64,000 bases of DNA from Saccharopolyspora ipomoeae (GTDB lineage: Bacteria > Actinomycetota > Actinomycetes > Mycobacteriales > Pseudonocardiaceae). The translations under genes were made by a program, and so were the position numbers. The notes beneath the pieces are model-generated. The model saw only the letters and a program-made list of their open reading frames with translations, made no database searches and had not been told where the DNA came from. This document shows, in pieces, positions 26,026 through 35,031 of this stretch. Within the stretch, counting starts at the first letter, position 1, and each line of letters begins with the position of its first letter. Where the stretch lies: NCBI RefSeq assembly GCF_029952525.1, contig NZ_JASAOF010000018.1, forward strand, positions 1 through 64,000. The letters are read 5' to 3'.

Positions 26026-26434
26026 GGTGGTTCTCCTGTTCTCGCTGTGTTGCGCAGGCAGCGAGAACGCTCCCGAACCGGGATCTTCCAGACAAGGGGA
26101 TTAACCGGCACTTAGCAGGCTCTGAACACCGGCCGCCCGGGCGTGGTCGGCGGCACAGACCTTCGCAGGTGGTGCACCGGTATTCCGTTTCCTCCGCGCA
26201 ACATCCCGAAACACTCCCCCGGCAGGGCCAATCGGAACTGGACCATCCGGGTGCTTCGCGGGCGGGAATTCCAGGTGTTCACCCCACGGGGAGATCTTTT
26301 CCTGAGATCGTGGGCGGACATGGGTTGATCACCAGCGCAGCCGACCGTCCGGCCAGGGGAACGCCGACGGCCTCCCTCGTCGCCGTGCCCTCGCGAGCGT
26401 TGCGCAACCCGAGCACACCAGGATGAGGGACCCC
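26026..26434. other. intergenic region between divergent genes, no gene seen
   Basis: About 400 bp between two divergently read exported-protein genes. Short frames here lack ribosome sites and coding bias, and part of the stretch is AT-richer than the flanks. It probably holds both promoters. Confidence 0.6.
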
Positions 26435-27040
26435 ATGGACTACGGAATCGACATCAGCCACCACAACGCCGTCGACGACTGGGCCGCGGTCCGCGGCAAC
26501 AACATCACCTTCGCGAGCATGAAGCTCACCGAGGGCCAGTCGTGGGTCGACGACGCGGCGGGAGCGCACACGGCCGGAGCGCGCGGAGCGGGCGTCGTCA
26601 CCGGCGGGTACCACTTCGCCCGTCCCGGGGCGATCGACCCGCAGGTCGGCCACTTCGCCTGGTGGCTGGGACAGCACGGGCTCAAGGAACCGGGCAACAT
26701 GTGGCCGATGCTCGACATGGAGGACCCGGAGATCCCGGACCCCAACGGGTTCATCGCCGAGTTCGTGCGGCTGCTGCGCATCGCCACCGGCGTCCGCGGC
26801 GTGCTGGTGTACTCCAGCCTGAACTGGTTCCAGAACGTCATCGACCCGAACCTGTGGGCGGGCGACGACGTCCTGCTGTGGATCGCCCGCTACAACGGCG
26901 ACCCGGGCAACCCCGGCTGGGGCCACCCGCGCCTGGCGCTGCACCAGCACAGCGACGCCGGTCAGGTGCCCGGGATCCCCGGCGGAGTCGACCGCAACGC
27001 CACCGTCGGCGCCTACGACCTGGCCTCCTTCACGCTCTGA
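26435..27040 (+). CDS. GH25 lysozyme-like muramidase
   Basis: 201 residues from the ATG at 26435 (GAGGGA upstream; an ATG four codons earlier lacks a spaced ribosome site). It is a single glycoside hydrolase 25 domain: YGIDISHHNAVDDW at the N-terminus with the first catalytic aspartate, GYHFARPG, the catalytic pair region WPMLDMEDPE, VLVYSSLNWFQ, and LWIARYNGDPG, then ALHQHSDAGQVPGI near the end. GH25 enzymes cleave the MurNAc-GlcNAc bond of peptidoglycan. There is no signal peptide and no cell-wall binding domain, so export would need another route or lysis; phage or bacteriocin-like use is possible. Confidence 0.88.
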   Translation: MDYGIDISHHNAVDDWAAVRGNNITFASMKLTEGQSWVDDAAGAHTAGARGAGVVTGGYHFARPGAIDPQVGHFAWWLGQHGLKEPGNMWPMLDMEDPEIPDPNGFIAEFVRLLRIATGVRGVLVYSSLNWFQNVIDPNLWAGDDVLLWIARYNGDPGNPGWGHPRLALHQHSDAGQVPGIPGGVDRNATVGAYDLASFTL

Positions 27041-27067
27041 GCGAGACCGCCCGAACCCCCGCGCGGT

Positions 27068-28138
27068 TCAGCCCTGGTGGATCGCGGTGAAGGGGTTCTC
27101 CTGCGACGGCTCCCCGGTGGAGCCGATGACCACCAGGCGTCCGTCGCCGGTCTCGGCTCCGGCGGTCAGCGGGCCCTCCGCCGGGCCGGCGACGGCCTGC
27201 CAGTGGGTCCCCTCGTAGCGCAGCACGCCGTGGGCGGCGACGTTCCACAGCGCGCCCTCGGCGCGGACGAACTCGCCCGGCTCGCCCGGCGAGTTGGTGG
27301 CGCCCGCCTCGCTCCACGCGGCGCCGTCCCAGTGCATGAGCACGGGCCGGACCTCCGGCCGGTCGTAGATCTGAACACCACCGGAGAACCACACGTCGTT
27401 CGGCGCGTTGGCGGCGACGTCGTTCACCGACAGGTACGCACCGTCGGGAACCTGGATCGCGGGAACCGGGACCTCGGCCCACGCGGTGCCGTCCCAGTGC
27501 ATCGAGACGGCGGCGTTGTCGCGGACGCCCGCCAGCCACAGATCGTCCGGTGCACCGCCGATCGTGGAGAAGGTGGCCGCGTGGGCCGACTCCGGGACCG
27601 GCACGTTCTGCCAGGCCGCGCCGTCCCAGCGCTGGACGAAGGTGCGCTGCCGGGAATCAGGTCCATCGGTGTAGGCCTTGCCGACCAGCCAGACCTCTCC
27701 CCCGACGGCGTGCACGTCGTCGGGGCGGGTCCGGGCGGCGCCCGGGACCTGCACCGGGATCTCGGTCCAGGCCGCGCCGTCCCAGTGGTGCAGGGTGCCC
27801 CCGGTGTGCTTGTAGTCCCAGCCGATCGTCCACGCGTCGGACGGGCCGACGACCGCTCCGGACACCAGCTGCCCACCGGCTGGAGCGGGCATCTCGGTCC
27901 AGCTCCCCGCTGCTCCGCGCCGGTAGACCTGCGACGTCGTCGAGGTTCCGCCCGCCTGACCGAAGCTGCCGAAGGCCCACACCTCGCCGCCCGCAGCGGT
28001 GGCGGTGGCGATCGATGACAGCAGTCCCGGCCGCTGCGGGAACGGCTCGGCCGTCCAGGTCTCCTGAGCGGTCGCGACGCCGCCCACCAGCGCCGTCGTC
28101 GCGACGAGCGCGGTGATGATCCCGGTTCTCCTGAGCAC
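27068..28138 (-). CDS. exported beta-propeller-like protein
   Basis: 356 residues from a GTG with a strong GGAGGAGG six bases upstream. The signal peptide is VLRRTGIITALVATTALVGG ending VATAQ. The mature protein is made of five to six repeats of about 50 residues with the pattern HWDGAAWTEIPVPxP followed by DVWxxG, seen at LHHWDGAAWTEIPVQV, VQRWDGAAWQNVPVPE, MHWDGTAWAEVPVPA and LMHWDGAAWSEAG. This is the tryptophan-rich propeller-blade pattern of secreted actinobacterial proteins of unknown function. No catalytic residues are evident; a binding role at the cell surface is likely. It converges with the GH25 gene. Confidence 0.78.
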   Translation of the reverse strand: MLRRTGIITALVATTALVGGVATAQETWTAEPFPQRPGLLSSIATATAAGGEVWAFGSFGQAGGTSTTSQVYRRGAAGSWTEMPAPAGGQLVSGAVVGPSDAWTIGWDYKHTGGTLHHWDGAAWTEIPVQVPGAARTRPDDVHAVGGEVWLVGKAYTDGPDSRQRTFVQRWDGAAWQNVPVPESAHAATFSTIGGAPDDLWLAGVRDNAAVSMHWDGTAWAEVPVPAIQVPDGAYLSVNDVAANAPNDVWFSGGVQIYDRPEVRPVLMHWDGAAWSEAGATNSPGEPGEFVRAEGALWNVAAHGVLRYEGTHWQAVAGPAEGPLTAGAETGDGRLVVIGSTGEPSQENPFTAIHQG

Positions 28139-28219
28139 GGTCGTCCTCCTCCGAGTGATCGAGACACCCGTCAGACGCCCGACACCGCTTCGAGGTTGTC
28201 GGGACCACTCCGCGAACAC

Positions 28220-28259
28220 GACTGCGGCGGTCCCCCGGGGGGTGGGGACCGCCGCAGTC
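28220..28259 (-). terminator. strong terminator hairpin after the C39-like peptidase gene
   Basis: Perfect 16-bp inverted repeat, GACTGCGGCGGTCCCC at 28220-28235 with its complement at 28244-28259 and an eight-base loop. It lies downstream of the minus-strand gene ending at 28300. Confidence 0.8.
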
Positions 28260-28299
28260 GGTGCGCGCAGCCGGTGCGCGCAGTGGTCGTGCTGGAGCG

Positions 28300-29136
28300 T
28301 CAGGCGACGTAGCCGCGGGGCTGGACCAGGGAGGTCAGCTGGTCGAGGCTGAGCCAGTACTCCTTGTTGCCGCCGAAGTTCGCCGGGTCGGCGATCTGGA
28401 CGTTGTTCTTCTCCGCGTCGTAGCCGACGATCGAGACGTAGTGGTAGATCGTCTGGCTCGACGGGTAGCCGGGCGGCTGGTTGCCGGGCGGCGCGACGAT
28501 GTTGGCGACCATCGCCTTGCCGCCGTCGATGTTGCGGACCGTGTCGTCCCAGAGCTCCTTCTTCATCTCCGGGGACACCTGACGGCTGCTGAGGTCCTTG
28601 GCCACGTACTGCGTGCCGGTCGGGCCGAGCAGCTTGTTCAGGCCGTCGGCGACCTGGCCGACGTGGTCCGTGCCGTTCTCGGTGGTGCCGAGCAGGCCGG
28701 CCAGCTCGGTCTGGGAGGGCAGCTCGCCGGTCTTGCTCGACATCGCGATGCGCGTCGCGGCGGGACCGCACCAGTAGCCGGTCACCTGGGCCTCGTAGTT
28801 GACGGGGAGGGACTTGGTGACGGCCTGCGGGACGACCTCGGCCGGCTTGCTCTCGGCCTTCTTCTCGGCCTCCTCGGGCTTCTTCTCCGCCTTCTCGTCG
28901 GCCTGGGGGGCGGCCGGTGCTGCGGGGACGGCGGCGGGGGCCGAGGGGGCCAGCGCGATGGGCGCGCGGGTTTCGGGGGCTGCGGGGGTCAGGGCGGGGG
29001 AGGGGCTCTGCACACCGACCGGTTGCGTAGCGGCGTCAACGCTGTGCGGGGTCGATGTTTCGGCGCTTGCCAATGCACCGAGGCCCAGGGCTGCGGCCAA
29101 TCCGATCGGGGCTACCGCAACTGCGAGCCGGGGCAT
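28300..29136 (-). CDS. exported C39-like cysteine peptidase
   Basis: 278 residues. The N-terminus has a signal peptide (RLAVAVAPIGLAAALGLGAL then ASAE). Residues about 45-105 are a proline/alanine/lysine/glutamate-rich linker typical of cell-wall spanning segments. The catalytic domain starts with YEAQVTGYWCGPAATRIAMS, where the cysteine is the nucleophile, and continues with TIYHYVSIVGYDAEKN, containing the catalytic histidine, and VQIADPANFGG, with the aspartate; this is the Peptidase_C39_2 pattern. Such proteins often act on envelope peptides, but substrates are mostly unknown. Confidence 0.85.
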   Translation of the reverse strand: MPRLAVAVAPIGLAAALGLGALASAETSTPHSVDAATQPVGVQSPSPALTPAAPETRAPIALAPSAPAAVPAAPAAPQADEKAEKKPEEAEKKAESKPAEVVPQAVTKSLPVNYEAQVTGYWCGPAATRIAMSSKTGELPSQTELAGLLGTTENGTDHVGQVADGLNKLLGPTGTQYVAKDLSSRQVSPEMKKELWDDTVRNIDGGKAMVANIVAPPGNQPPGYPSSQTIYHYVSIVGYDAEKNNVQIADPANFGGNKEYWLSLDQLTSLVQPRGYVA

Positions 29137-29946
29137 CTAAGTCTCCGTTTCGGGGCGGGAACATTACAACTTCATATCCTTACGCCAAGCGACGATCCTT
29201 TAATGGGCCGAATGGAGCAATCCATCGAGACCCGCGCCACCTTCTCACTCGCTGTCACGTGATCGTTTCCCCAGGTCATAGGCACAGGCAAGGATCACAG
29301 CGACGCGATCGACTTCCCCGAACAAGAACTGTCGGTGAACAGGCGAACACGATCCGCGATAATTGCGATGCAGTGCGCGAACCCGCAATTGACGGAGCGT
29401 GGCCCCGGCTGAGAACTCTTCTGTAATCAGCCGACCACACATTGTCGAACCAGTAATCAGCGTCACATTCCGAACCCACTCGGCGAGCACAAGAGGATCA
29501 CTCTGCGATCCGTCGATCAAGACATTCGCGGTCACTCCGCGCGAACACTCCGCAACCGGGCGCCCACCGGCCGAGCCCGAATTGATCCGCATTGAGCGCG
29601 ATCGCGCCATTCCTCCTTTTCGATCTCCGGGCGCACGGGGCGAGAATTTCCCATTTGATGGATCTCCGATGACGACGAACGCCGACGCGCCGGGCAGCTG
29701 TACGGCCTAGCAGGCCCCGGCCCCGCACTCCCCCGGACGTCCGCCACCAGCGAGGACGAGACGCAGGACACACCAGCAGGATTCTGGGAAGAACCGATGT
29801 GAACCACGCGAATCCGACTCGTGCGCAACACGAACGCAAAAAGCAGATGACTAGTATCGCCCCGCCGGATGACCTAGCACCGGCACGGAAACGCCTGGAC
29901 GTCGCATTTTTCCGACATGTCCTGGTCACGAAAGGACTTGATTTTC
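29137..29946. other. long intergenic region with no convincing gene
   Basis: About 810 bp of lower-GC sequence between divergent genes. Open frames exist on both strands (for example 29245-29610 on the minus strand) but they lack the third-position GC bias seen in neighbours, lack ribosome sites and encode nothing recognisable. It must hold the promoters for the peptidase (minus) and permease (plus); the rest may be decayed sequence. Confidence 0.6.
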
Positions 29947-31362
29947 GTGGATTCATCGCTGCGGTCGGGGCCGGATGCTGCGCCCACGACCGACGCCGAG
30001 GGCTACTCGAAGTCGCTCGGCAACCGCCAGGTGCAGATGATCGCCATCGGTGGAGCGATCGGCGTCGGGCTCTTCCTGGGTGCGGGAGGCAAGCTCGCCG
30101 CGGTCGGCCCCTCGCTGGTGGTCGCCTACGCGCTGTGCGGTCTGGCCGCGTTCTTCGTCATGCGCGCGCTCGGCGAACTGGTGCTGTACCGGCCGGTCGC
30201 GGGCAGCTTCGTGGAGTACGCCCGCGAGTTCATCGGCCCCTGGGCCGGTTTCGCCTCGGGCTGGATGTACTGGCTGAACTGGGCCATGACCGGCATCGCG
30301 GAGATCACCGCGGTCGCCATCTACGTGCACCGGTGGCTCCCCGACCTGCCGCAGTGGATCACGGCGCTGATCGCGCTGGGCGTGCTGCTGGCCGTCAACC
30401 TGGTGTCGGTGAAGCTGTTCGGCGAGCTGGAGTTCTGGTTCTCGCTGGTCAAGGTCGTGGCGATCCTGGTGTTCCTGGTCGTGGGCCTGGGCCTGGTGTT
30501 CACCGCGACCGACATCGGCGGATCGCCGGCAGGCCCCGCCAACCTGACCGGGCACGGCGGCTTCTTCCCCAGCGGCTTCGGCGTCACCCTGATGGCGATG
30601 CAGTCGGTGGTCTTCGCCTACTCGGCCATCGAGATGGTCGGCATCGCCGCCGGTGAGGCCAAGGACGCGCGCAAGGTGCTGCCCAAGGCCATCAACGGCG
30701 TGGTGTGGCGGATCGCCATCTTCTACGTCGGTTCCGTGCTGCTGCTGGCGATGCTGCTGCCGTGGACCGTGTTCAACGCCGACGAGAGCCCGTTCGTCAC
30801 CGTGTTCTCCCGCCTGGGCATCCCCGGCGTCGGCGACCTGATGAACGCCGTGGTGCTCACCGCCGCCCTGTCGTCGTGCAACTCCGGGCTGTACTCGACC
30901 GGCCGGATCCTGCGGGCGCTGGCCAACGACGGCGAGGCCCCGAAGTTCGCCGCGCGGATGAACCGCAACAACATCCCCTTCGGCGGAGTGCTGTTCACCG
31001 CGGTCGCTCTCGTGCTGGGCGTCGTCCTCAACGGTGTCGTGCCGGAGCAGGCGTTCGAGATCGCCACGGCCATCGCCTCGCTCGGCGTGGTCGCGACCTG
31101 GGCGACGCTGGTGATCTGCCAGATGCGGTTGCGCACCAAGGCGCTTCGCGGCGAGATCGAGCGGCCGACCTACCGGATGCCGGGCGCGCCGTACACGAAC
31201 TGGCTGACGCTGGCCTTCCTGGCGCTGGTGGTGCTCCTGATGGGCTTCTCCGACGGCGCCGAGCAGATCGCGTTCTACTCGATCCCGGCGATCGTCCTGG
31301 TGATCGCGCTCGGCTGGTGGGCGATCTCGCGCAACCGCGCTAAGCAGTCCCTCGGTTCCTGA
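29947..31362 (+). CDS. amino acid permease, APC family (asparagine/aromatic type)
   Basis: 471 residues from a GTG with AAAGGA upstream; in-frame ATG at 29917 lacks a ribosome site. Twelve-helix amino acid/polyamine/organocation transporter: cytoplasmic start YSKSLGNRQVQMIAIGGAIG then GVGLFLGAGGKL, the helix 1 substrate-binding glycine loop; ALGELVLYRPVAGSFVEYA in helix 3; YSAIEMVGIAAGEAKDARK before helix 7; and SSCNSGLYSTGRILRALANDGEAP after helix 8. The pattern resembles AnsP, CycA and GabP-type proton symporters. Substrate cannot be fixed. A 23-bp hairpin follows the stop. Confidence 0.88.
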   Translation: MDSSLRSGPDAAPTTDAEGYSKSLGNRQVQMIAIGGAIGVGLFLGAGGKLAAVGPSLVVAYALCGLAAFFVMRALGELVLYRPVAGSFVEYAREFIGPWAGFASGWMYWLNWAMTGIAEITAVAIYVHRWLPDLPQWITALIALGVLLAVNLVSVKLFGELEFWFSLVKVVAILVFLVVGLGLVFTATDIGGSPAGPANLTGHGGFFPSGFGVTLMAMQSVVFAYSAIEMVGIAAGEAKDARKVLPKAINGVVWRIAIFYVGSVLLLAMLLPWTVFNADESPFVTVFSRLGIPGVGDLMNAVVLTAALSSCNSGLYSTGRILRALANDGEAPKFAARMNRNNIPFGGVLFTAVALVLGVVLNGVVPEQAFEIATAIASLGVVATWATLVICQMRLRTKALRGEIERPTYRMPGAPYTNWLTLAFLALVVLLMGFSDGAEQIAFYSIPAIVLVIALGWWAISRNRAKQSLGS

Positions 31363-31365
31363 CCG

Positions 31366-31417
31366 CTGAACGAAGAACGGCTTCCGGGCGCGGACCCGGA
31401 AGCCGTTCTTCGTTCAG
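31366..31417. terminator. bidirectional terminator between convergent genes
   Basis: Perfect 23-bp inverted repeat (31366-31388 and 31395-31417) with a six-base loop, directly after the permease stop and before the end of the convergent oxidoreductase gene. Confidence 0.88.
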
Positions 31418-31428
31418 CTGCGGGAAGA

Positions 31429-31863
31429 TCAGGCGGGTTCGAGCAGGACGACGGGGATCGTCCGGTCGGTCTTGGTCTGGTACTCGGCGTAGTTCGGGAA
31501 GGCCGCGACCGCGCGGTCCCACCACAGCTCCCGCTCGTCACCGGAGAGCTCGCGCGCCGCGTAGTCCTTGCGCACCGGCCCGTCCTGCAGTTCGACGGTC
31601 GGGTTCGCCCGAATGTTGTGGTACCACACGGGATGCTGCGGGGCGCCGCCCAACGAGGCGACGACGGCGTAGCGGCCGTCGTGCTCGACGCGCATCAGCG
31701 GAGTCTTGCGGATCTTGCCGGACTTCGCGCCCTTGGTCGTCAGCACGACCACCGGGTACCCGTGCATCGTCGCGCCCTCGGTACCGCCCGAGCTCTCGTA
31801 CTTCTCCACCTGGTCGCGCACGAACTCGGTCGGGCTCGGCTCGTACTCGCCCGTCAACGGCAT
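31429..31863 (-). CDS. deazaflavin (F420)-dependent nitroreductase family protein, Ddn type
   Basis: 144 residues, ATG with GGAGG seven bases upstream. The split-barrel family is recognised by [58 protein letters not shown] and the ending [20 protein letters not shown] with IPVVLLEP. This is the actinobacterial Ddn/Rv3547-like group that uses F420H2 to reduce quinones, nitroimidazoles or enones. It is a single gene between a permease and the LysR-ligand protein. Physiological substrate unknown; a protective quinone reductase role is known for mycobacterial relatives. Confidence 0.9.
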   Translation of the reverse strand: MPLTGEYEPSPTEFVRDQVEKYESSGGTEGATMHGYPVVVLTTKGAKSGKIRKTPLMRVEHDGRYAVVASLGGAPQHPVWYHNIRANPTVELQDGPVRKDYAARELSGDERELWWDRAVAAFPNYAEYQTKTDRTIPVVLLEPA

Positions 31864-31951
31864 CGTCGTACCTCCATCACGAGAACTGGATGTGACCACG
31901 ACAACATCACGGGCCCGCCGCGCATTCCACGCGGCTCACCCGATCGAGACC

Positions 31952-32689
31952 TCAGCGGCGGCGCGGTTTGCGGCCCTTCGCCGGGGCCGGGCCCCGCCGG
32001 TTCCCGGGCTTGCGCGGCTGGAGCTTGGCCGGTTGCGCCTTGGCCGGCGCCTTCTTGGCCTTCCGCTCGGGTTCGGCCTGCTGCTTGCCCCGGGTGCTGT
32101 TGACCGTGCGGCCGCGGACGATCCCGATGAACTGCTCCATCAGGTCGGGCGTCTCGTCGGTGACGAGCCAGCTCAGCGCGACGGTGGATTCCGGCACGTC
32201 GCCGATCGGCCGGTAGGTGAGGTCCTTGCGGTGGTGCAGCCGGGCCAGGGACTGCGGCACGACCAGCAGCCCCACCCCGGCGGCGACGAGCACGATCGCG
32301 TCGGCGGTGGTGGCCGGGCGCTCGATCGCGGGCAGGCCCGGCGGGCGCTCCCAGTCCAGGGCGTCGTCGAGCGGGTGCAGCACCACGTCCTCGGCCAAGT
32401 CCTCGGGGGTGACCTCGTCGGCGGCGGCGATGAGGTGGTCCTTGGGCACCACGACCACGGTCTGCTCGGTGTAGAGCGGGATGGCGTGCAGGCCCGTGCG
32501 ATCGATCGGCAGCCGCAGCAGCGCCGCGTCGACCTCTCCCCCGCGGATCAGCCCGGTCGCCTCGGCGGGCGGGGTCTGGTGCAGGTGCAGCGGAACCCGG
32601 GGCTCGCGCTCCTGCCACTTGCGCGCCCACTTGTCGGGCGTGACGCCGGGGACGTAGGCGAGGTCGAAGGAGTCGGCCGAGTCTGTCAC
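31952..32689 (-). CDS. LysR-type ligand-binding domain protein without DNA-binding domain, basic tail
   Basis: 245 residues. From the start the sequence is a LysR effector-binding domain: LAYVPGVTPDKWARKWQER, PAEATGLIRGGEVDAALLRL, LYTEQTVVVVPKDH and AAGVGLLVVPQSLARLHHR are the usual strands of that type II periplasmic-binding fold. The N-terminal winged helix of LysR regulators is absent and the upstream sequence cannot encode it. After about residue 197 comes a tail of about 45 residues rich in lysine, arginine, alanine and proline (KAKKAPAKAQPAKLQPRKPG and following), like actinobacterial histone-like tails, which may bind nucleic acid non-specifically. Divergent from the DUF5997 gene with 42 bp between starts, suggesting shared control. 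Confidence 0.8.
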   Translation of the reverse strand: MTDSADSFDLAYVPGVTPDKWARKWQEREPRVPLHLHQTPPAEATGLIRGGEVDAALLRLPIDRTGLHAIPLYTEQTVVVVPKDHLIAAADEVTPEDLAEDVVLHPLDDALDWERPPGLPAIERPATTADAIVLVAAGVGLLVVPQSLARLHHRKDLTYRPIGDVPESTVALSWLVTDETPDLMEQFIGIVRGRTVNSTRGKQQAEPERKAKKAPAKAQPAKLQPRKPGNRRGPAPAKGRKPRRR

Positions 32690-32731
32690 CTGGCCAGACT
32701 ACCTACCGGAGTCACCGGATACGCTGGTCGG

Positions 32732-33142
32732 ATGACGTCGCGCAAATCCGTCCAGACGATGAAGCCCGCCACGGCGGCCAAGAAGCTCGGTGTGCTGCTG
32801 GAGGCCACCCCCGCCGAGTTCCAGGAGGGCGTGGTCTCGCGCGACGAGCTCAACGCGCTGCAGGCCGACCCGCCGGAGTGGCTGCGCGATCTGCGCCGCA
32901 ACGGCCCGCACCCGCGCCCGGTCGTCGCGGCCAAGCTCGGGGTGTCGATCAGCGGCCTGGCGCGCCACGGTTACGCCGACCCGCTGACCACCGAGCAGAT
33001 CAACGCCCTCCGCGACGAGGACCCGGAGTGGCTCCAGCAGGAGCGCACCACCCGCGTCGAGGCGCGCCGCGAGGAGGAGCGGGCCCGCGCCCGCAAGGCC
33101 GACAAGGCCGCGAAAGCCGCCAAGGCGCGCGAGAACTCCTGA
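32732..33142 (+). CDS. DUF5997 family protein
   Basis: 136 residues from ATG 32732. The sequence MKPATAAKKLGVLLEATPAEF, followed by PPEWLRDLRRNGPHPRPVVAAKLGVS and ISGLARHGYADPLTTEQIN, is the conserved actinobacterial DUF5997 block; repeated PPEWL/DPEWL segments bracket it. The last 35 residues are a highly charged, probably helical tail (RVEARREEERARARKADKAA). From memory this family is commonly encoded beside a LysR-ligand-domain protein, as here. Small size, basic character and a helix-turn-helix-like centre suggest a nucleic-acid-associated function, but none is established to my knowledge. Confidence 0.75.
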   Translation: MTSRKSVQTMKPATAAKKLGVLLEATPAEFQEGVVSRDELNALQADPPEWLRDLRRNGPHPRPVVAAKLGVSISGLARHGYADPLTTEQINALRDEDPEWLQQERTTRVEARREEERARARKADKAAKAAKARENS

Positions 33143-33345
33143 TCAGGACCGCAGGTTTGCGCGCAAGCGGCGCCGGCCGCGAGGCGTGACCACCACTCCC
33201 GCAACCGGCACCGCCGCGGGTTCTCGGACGTCGTCCGGCGAGCACGCCACGACGCCGTGCATCGGCGAGTGGCGCACGGACTCCGGGCGGCGTCTGAGGT
33301 TCCGCTACCCGCACCGCTGATCAGACGGTGTTCTGCATCAGGAAA

Positions 33346-33398
33346 ATATGGGTTACAGTCGTGTTCCTGTTACTTCCAGTACAGCGTAGTGCGGAGGT
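33346..33398 (+). promoter_or_regulatory. conserved promoter/5' leader of the first AurF-like gene
   Basis: TATGGGTTACAGTC, then TGTTCCTGTTACTTC, AGTAC and GCGGAGGTG appear here and, almost unchanged, before the second AurF-like gene at 35032-35083. TACAGT may be a -10 element. The rest would be 5' leader or operator, plausibly bound by the TetR protein encoded between them. Confidence 0.6.
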
Positions 33399-33406
33399 GT
33401 GTGGAC

Positions 33407-34297
33407 ATGACTTCTGTCCATCACGTGGAACCGGACTTCTCCACGCGATTGCTCGAATCGTCGGAGATGTTGTCCTACGACCCGATGACCGAGATCGACT
33501 GGGACGCTCCGTTGCCGGCGAACCAGTACGGGCTGAGCCCCGAGTGGAGCACGCTCTACGGGACCAAGCTGTGGGATGAGCTCACCGAACAGCAGCGGAT
33601 CACGCTGACCAGGCACGAAGTCTGCTCGATCATGAGCACCGGCATCTGGTTCGAGATGATCCTGCAGCAGATGATCCTCCGGGACCAGTACGTCAAGAAC
33701 CCGGCGAACTCCGAGTTCCAGTTCGCCCTCACGGAGATCGCCGACGAGTGCCGGCACTCGATCATGTTCGCCCGTGCCTGCCAGAAGCTCGAAGTCCCCG
33801 CCTACTTCCCGCACAAGGTGGTCATCGAACTGGCGCGGGTCTTCAAGAGCGTCGCCGGTGGGGAGGTCGCCTACGCGGGCACGCTCGTCGCCGAGGAAGT
33901 GCTCGACGTGATGCAGCGCGACTTCATGCGCGATGACCGCGTGCTCGACGTCGTCCGCACCGGCTCCAAGATCCACGTGGTCGAGGAGTCCCGGCACATG
34001 AAGTTCGCCCGGGAGGAGACCAAGGCCCACGTGCAGGGCATCGGAACCCTGCAGCGCCAGGCCAGCGCGCTGCTGATCTCCGGCGTCGCCTACGCGATCA
34101 TCACCAGCCTGGTCAGCCCGCAGGTCTACAAGGCGGTCGGCATCCGGCCCCGCGACGGGGTGGCCGCCGCCGCGGCCAACGAGCACCGGAAGTCCATGCT
34201 GCGCAACGCTTGCGCTGGCCTGATGGACTTCCTCGACGAAGCGGGCCTGCTCACCCCACCCGCGGTGGCGGTCTACCGGCAGGCGCACATGCTCTGA
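33407..34297 (+). CDS. AurF-like diiron oxygenase (paralogue 1)
   Basis: 296 residues from ATG 33407 (GGAGG nine bases upstream). Ferritin-like four-helix protein of the p-aminobenzoate N-oxygenase (AurF) family. Metal ligands are in RHEVCSIMSTGIWFEM, IADECRHSIMFARA, LVAEEVLDVMQRD and VVEESRHMKFAREE, giving the paired ExxH and DExRH-type motifs of a non-haem diiron centre. AurF oxidises arylamines; homologues oxidise other substrates, and mycobacterial relatives next to fprB are uncharacterised. A nearly identical central segment is present in the paralogue at 35089. The TetR gene between them reads the other way. Confidence 0.88.
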   Translation: MTSVHHVEPDFSTRLLESSEMLSYDPMTEIDWDAPLPANQYGLSPEWSTLYGTKLWDELTEQQRITLTRHEVCSIMSTGIWFEMILQQMILRDQYVKNPANSEFQFALTEIADECRHSIMFARACQKLEVPAYFPHKVVIELARVFKSVAGGEVAYAGTLVAEEVLDVMQRDFMRDDRVLDVVRTGSKIHVVEESRHMKFAREETKAHVQGIGTLQRQASALLISGVAYAIITSLVSPQVYKAVGIRPRDGVAAAAANEHRKSMLRNACAGLMDFLDEAGLLTPPAVAVYRQAHML

Positions 34298-34298
34298 G

Positions 34299-34985
34299 TC
34301 AGTCGGCTGGATCCGCTTCTGCCAGGGGCAGATTCGGATCCAGCTCGATTCCGTAGACCTGGAGCGACTGGTCGAGCAGGTGCCAGGTCCAATCGCAGAG
34401 CCAGTCGGTGAGCTCGTCGAGGGTGAGCCCGCCCGGGTCCTCCAGCCAGCTGTTCGCGCCGGACTCGACGAGACCGACGATCCCGAAGGCCAGCGGCTGC
34501 ACGACCGGGACCTGGACGCCGAACTGGTCCAGGAAGAACTGGAACAGCCCGGTGACCTGGCGGGCGATCACCGTCTTGACGTCGGTGACGACGTTCTGCC
34601 CGGCCCCACCGGTCGCCGAGTTCATGCTCAGGTAGCGGTAGAGGTTGCCGTGCTCGGCCAGCCAGTTGGTGTGCGCGCCGATCGCGGCGCGGATCATCTC
34701 GTGCGGCGTGCCGCGCGGGTTGAACATCGGCGCGAGCTCTTCGGTGACCATCTCGGCGACGCGCTCGGCGATCGCCGCGCCCAGGTCGGCGGTGTCGTTG
34801 AAGTACTTGTACAGCCGGGGCCGGGCCACCCCGGCCTCTTCGGCCATCAGCTCGACCGACACCTCGGGCCCGTGCTTGGCGATGGCTCTCAGCGCCGCAT
34901 CGACCAGCTCTTTCCGCCGCTTCTCGCGATACCCCGCCCACCGGGCGCTGCGGCCGTCCACCTGCCGTGTCGTTGATGCGGTCAC
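34299..34985 (-). CDS. TetR-family transcriptional regulator
   Basis: 228 residues from GTG 34985 (in-frame TTG two codons earlier). N-terminal helix-turn-helix: YREKRRKELVDAALRAIAKH, VSVELMAEEAGVARPRLYKYF (recognition helix ARPRLYKYFND). The C-terminal ligand domain (EMIRAAIGAHTNWLAEHGNL and onward) is of the type found in regulators of oxidative enzymes. It lies between two AurF-like genes, tail-to-tail with the first and divergent from the second; 103 bp separate its start from that of the second oxygenase gene, so it very likely controls that promoter and itself, and, through the duplicated promoter sequence, the first oxygenase gene. Confidence 0.88.
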   Translation of the reverse strand: MTASTTRQVDGRSARWAGYREKRRKELVDAALRAIAKHGPEVSVELMAEEAGVARPRLYKYFNDTADLGAAIAERVAEMVTEELAPMFNPRGTPHEMIRAAIGAHTNWLAEHGNLYRYLSMNSATGGAGQNVVTDVKTVIARQVTGLFQFFLDQFGVQVPVVQPLAFGIVGLVESGANSWLEDPGGLTLDELTDWLCDWTWHLLDQSLQVYGIELDPNLPLAEADPAD

Positions 34986-35031
34986 CCGCAAAGTCTAGCC
35001 GCCGGGAAAAAGGGACTCCGCAACCGCGGAT

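Noticed and set aside
29245-29610. Minus-strand frame of 121 codons in the long intergenic region
   Set aside because: No ribosome site, poor third-position GC, no recognisable similarity; overlaps other equally weak frames. Cannot exclude a decayed gene.
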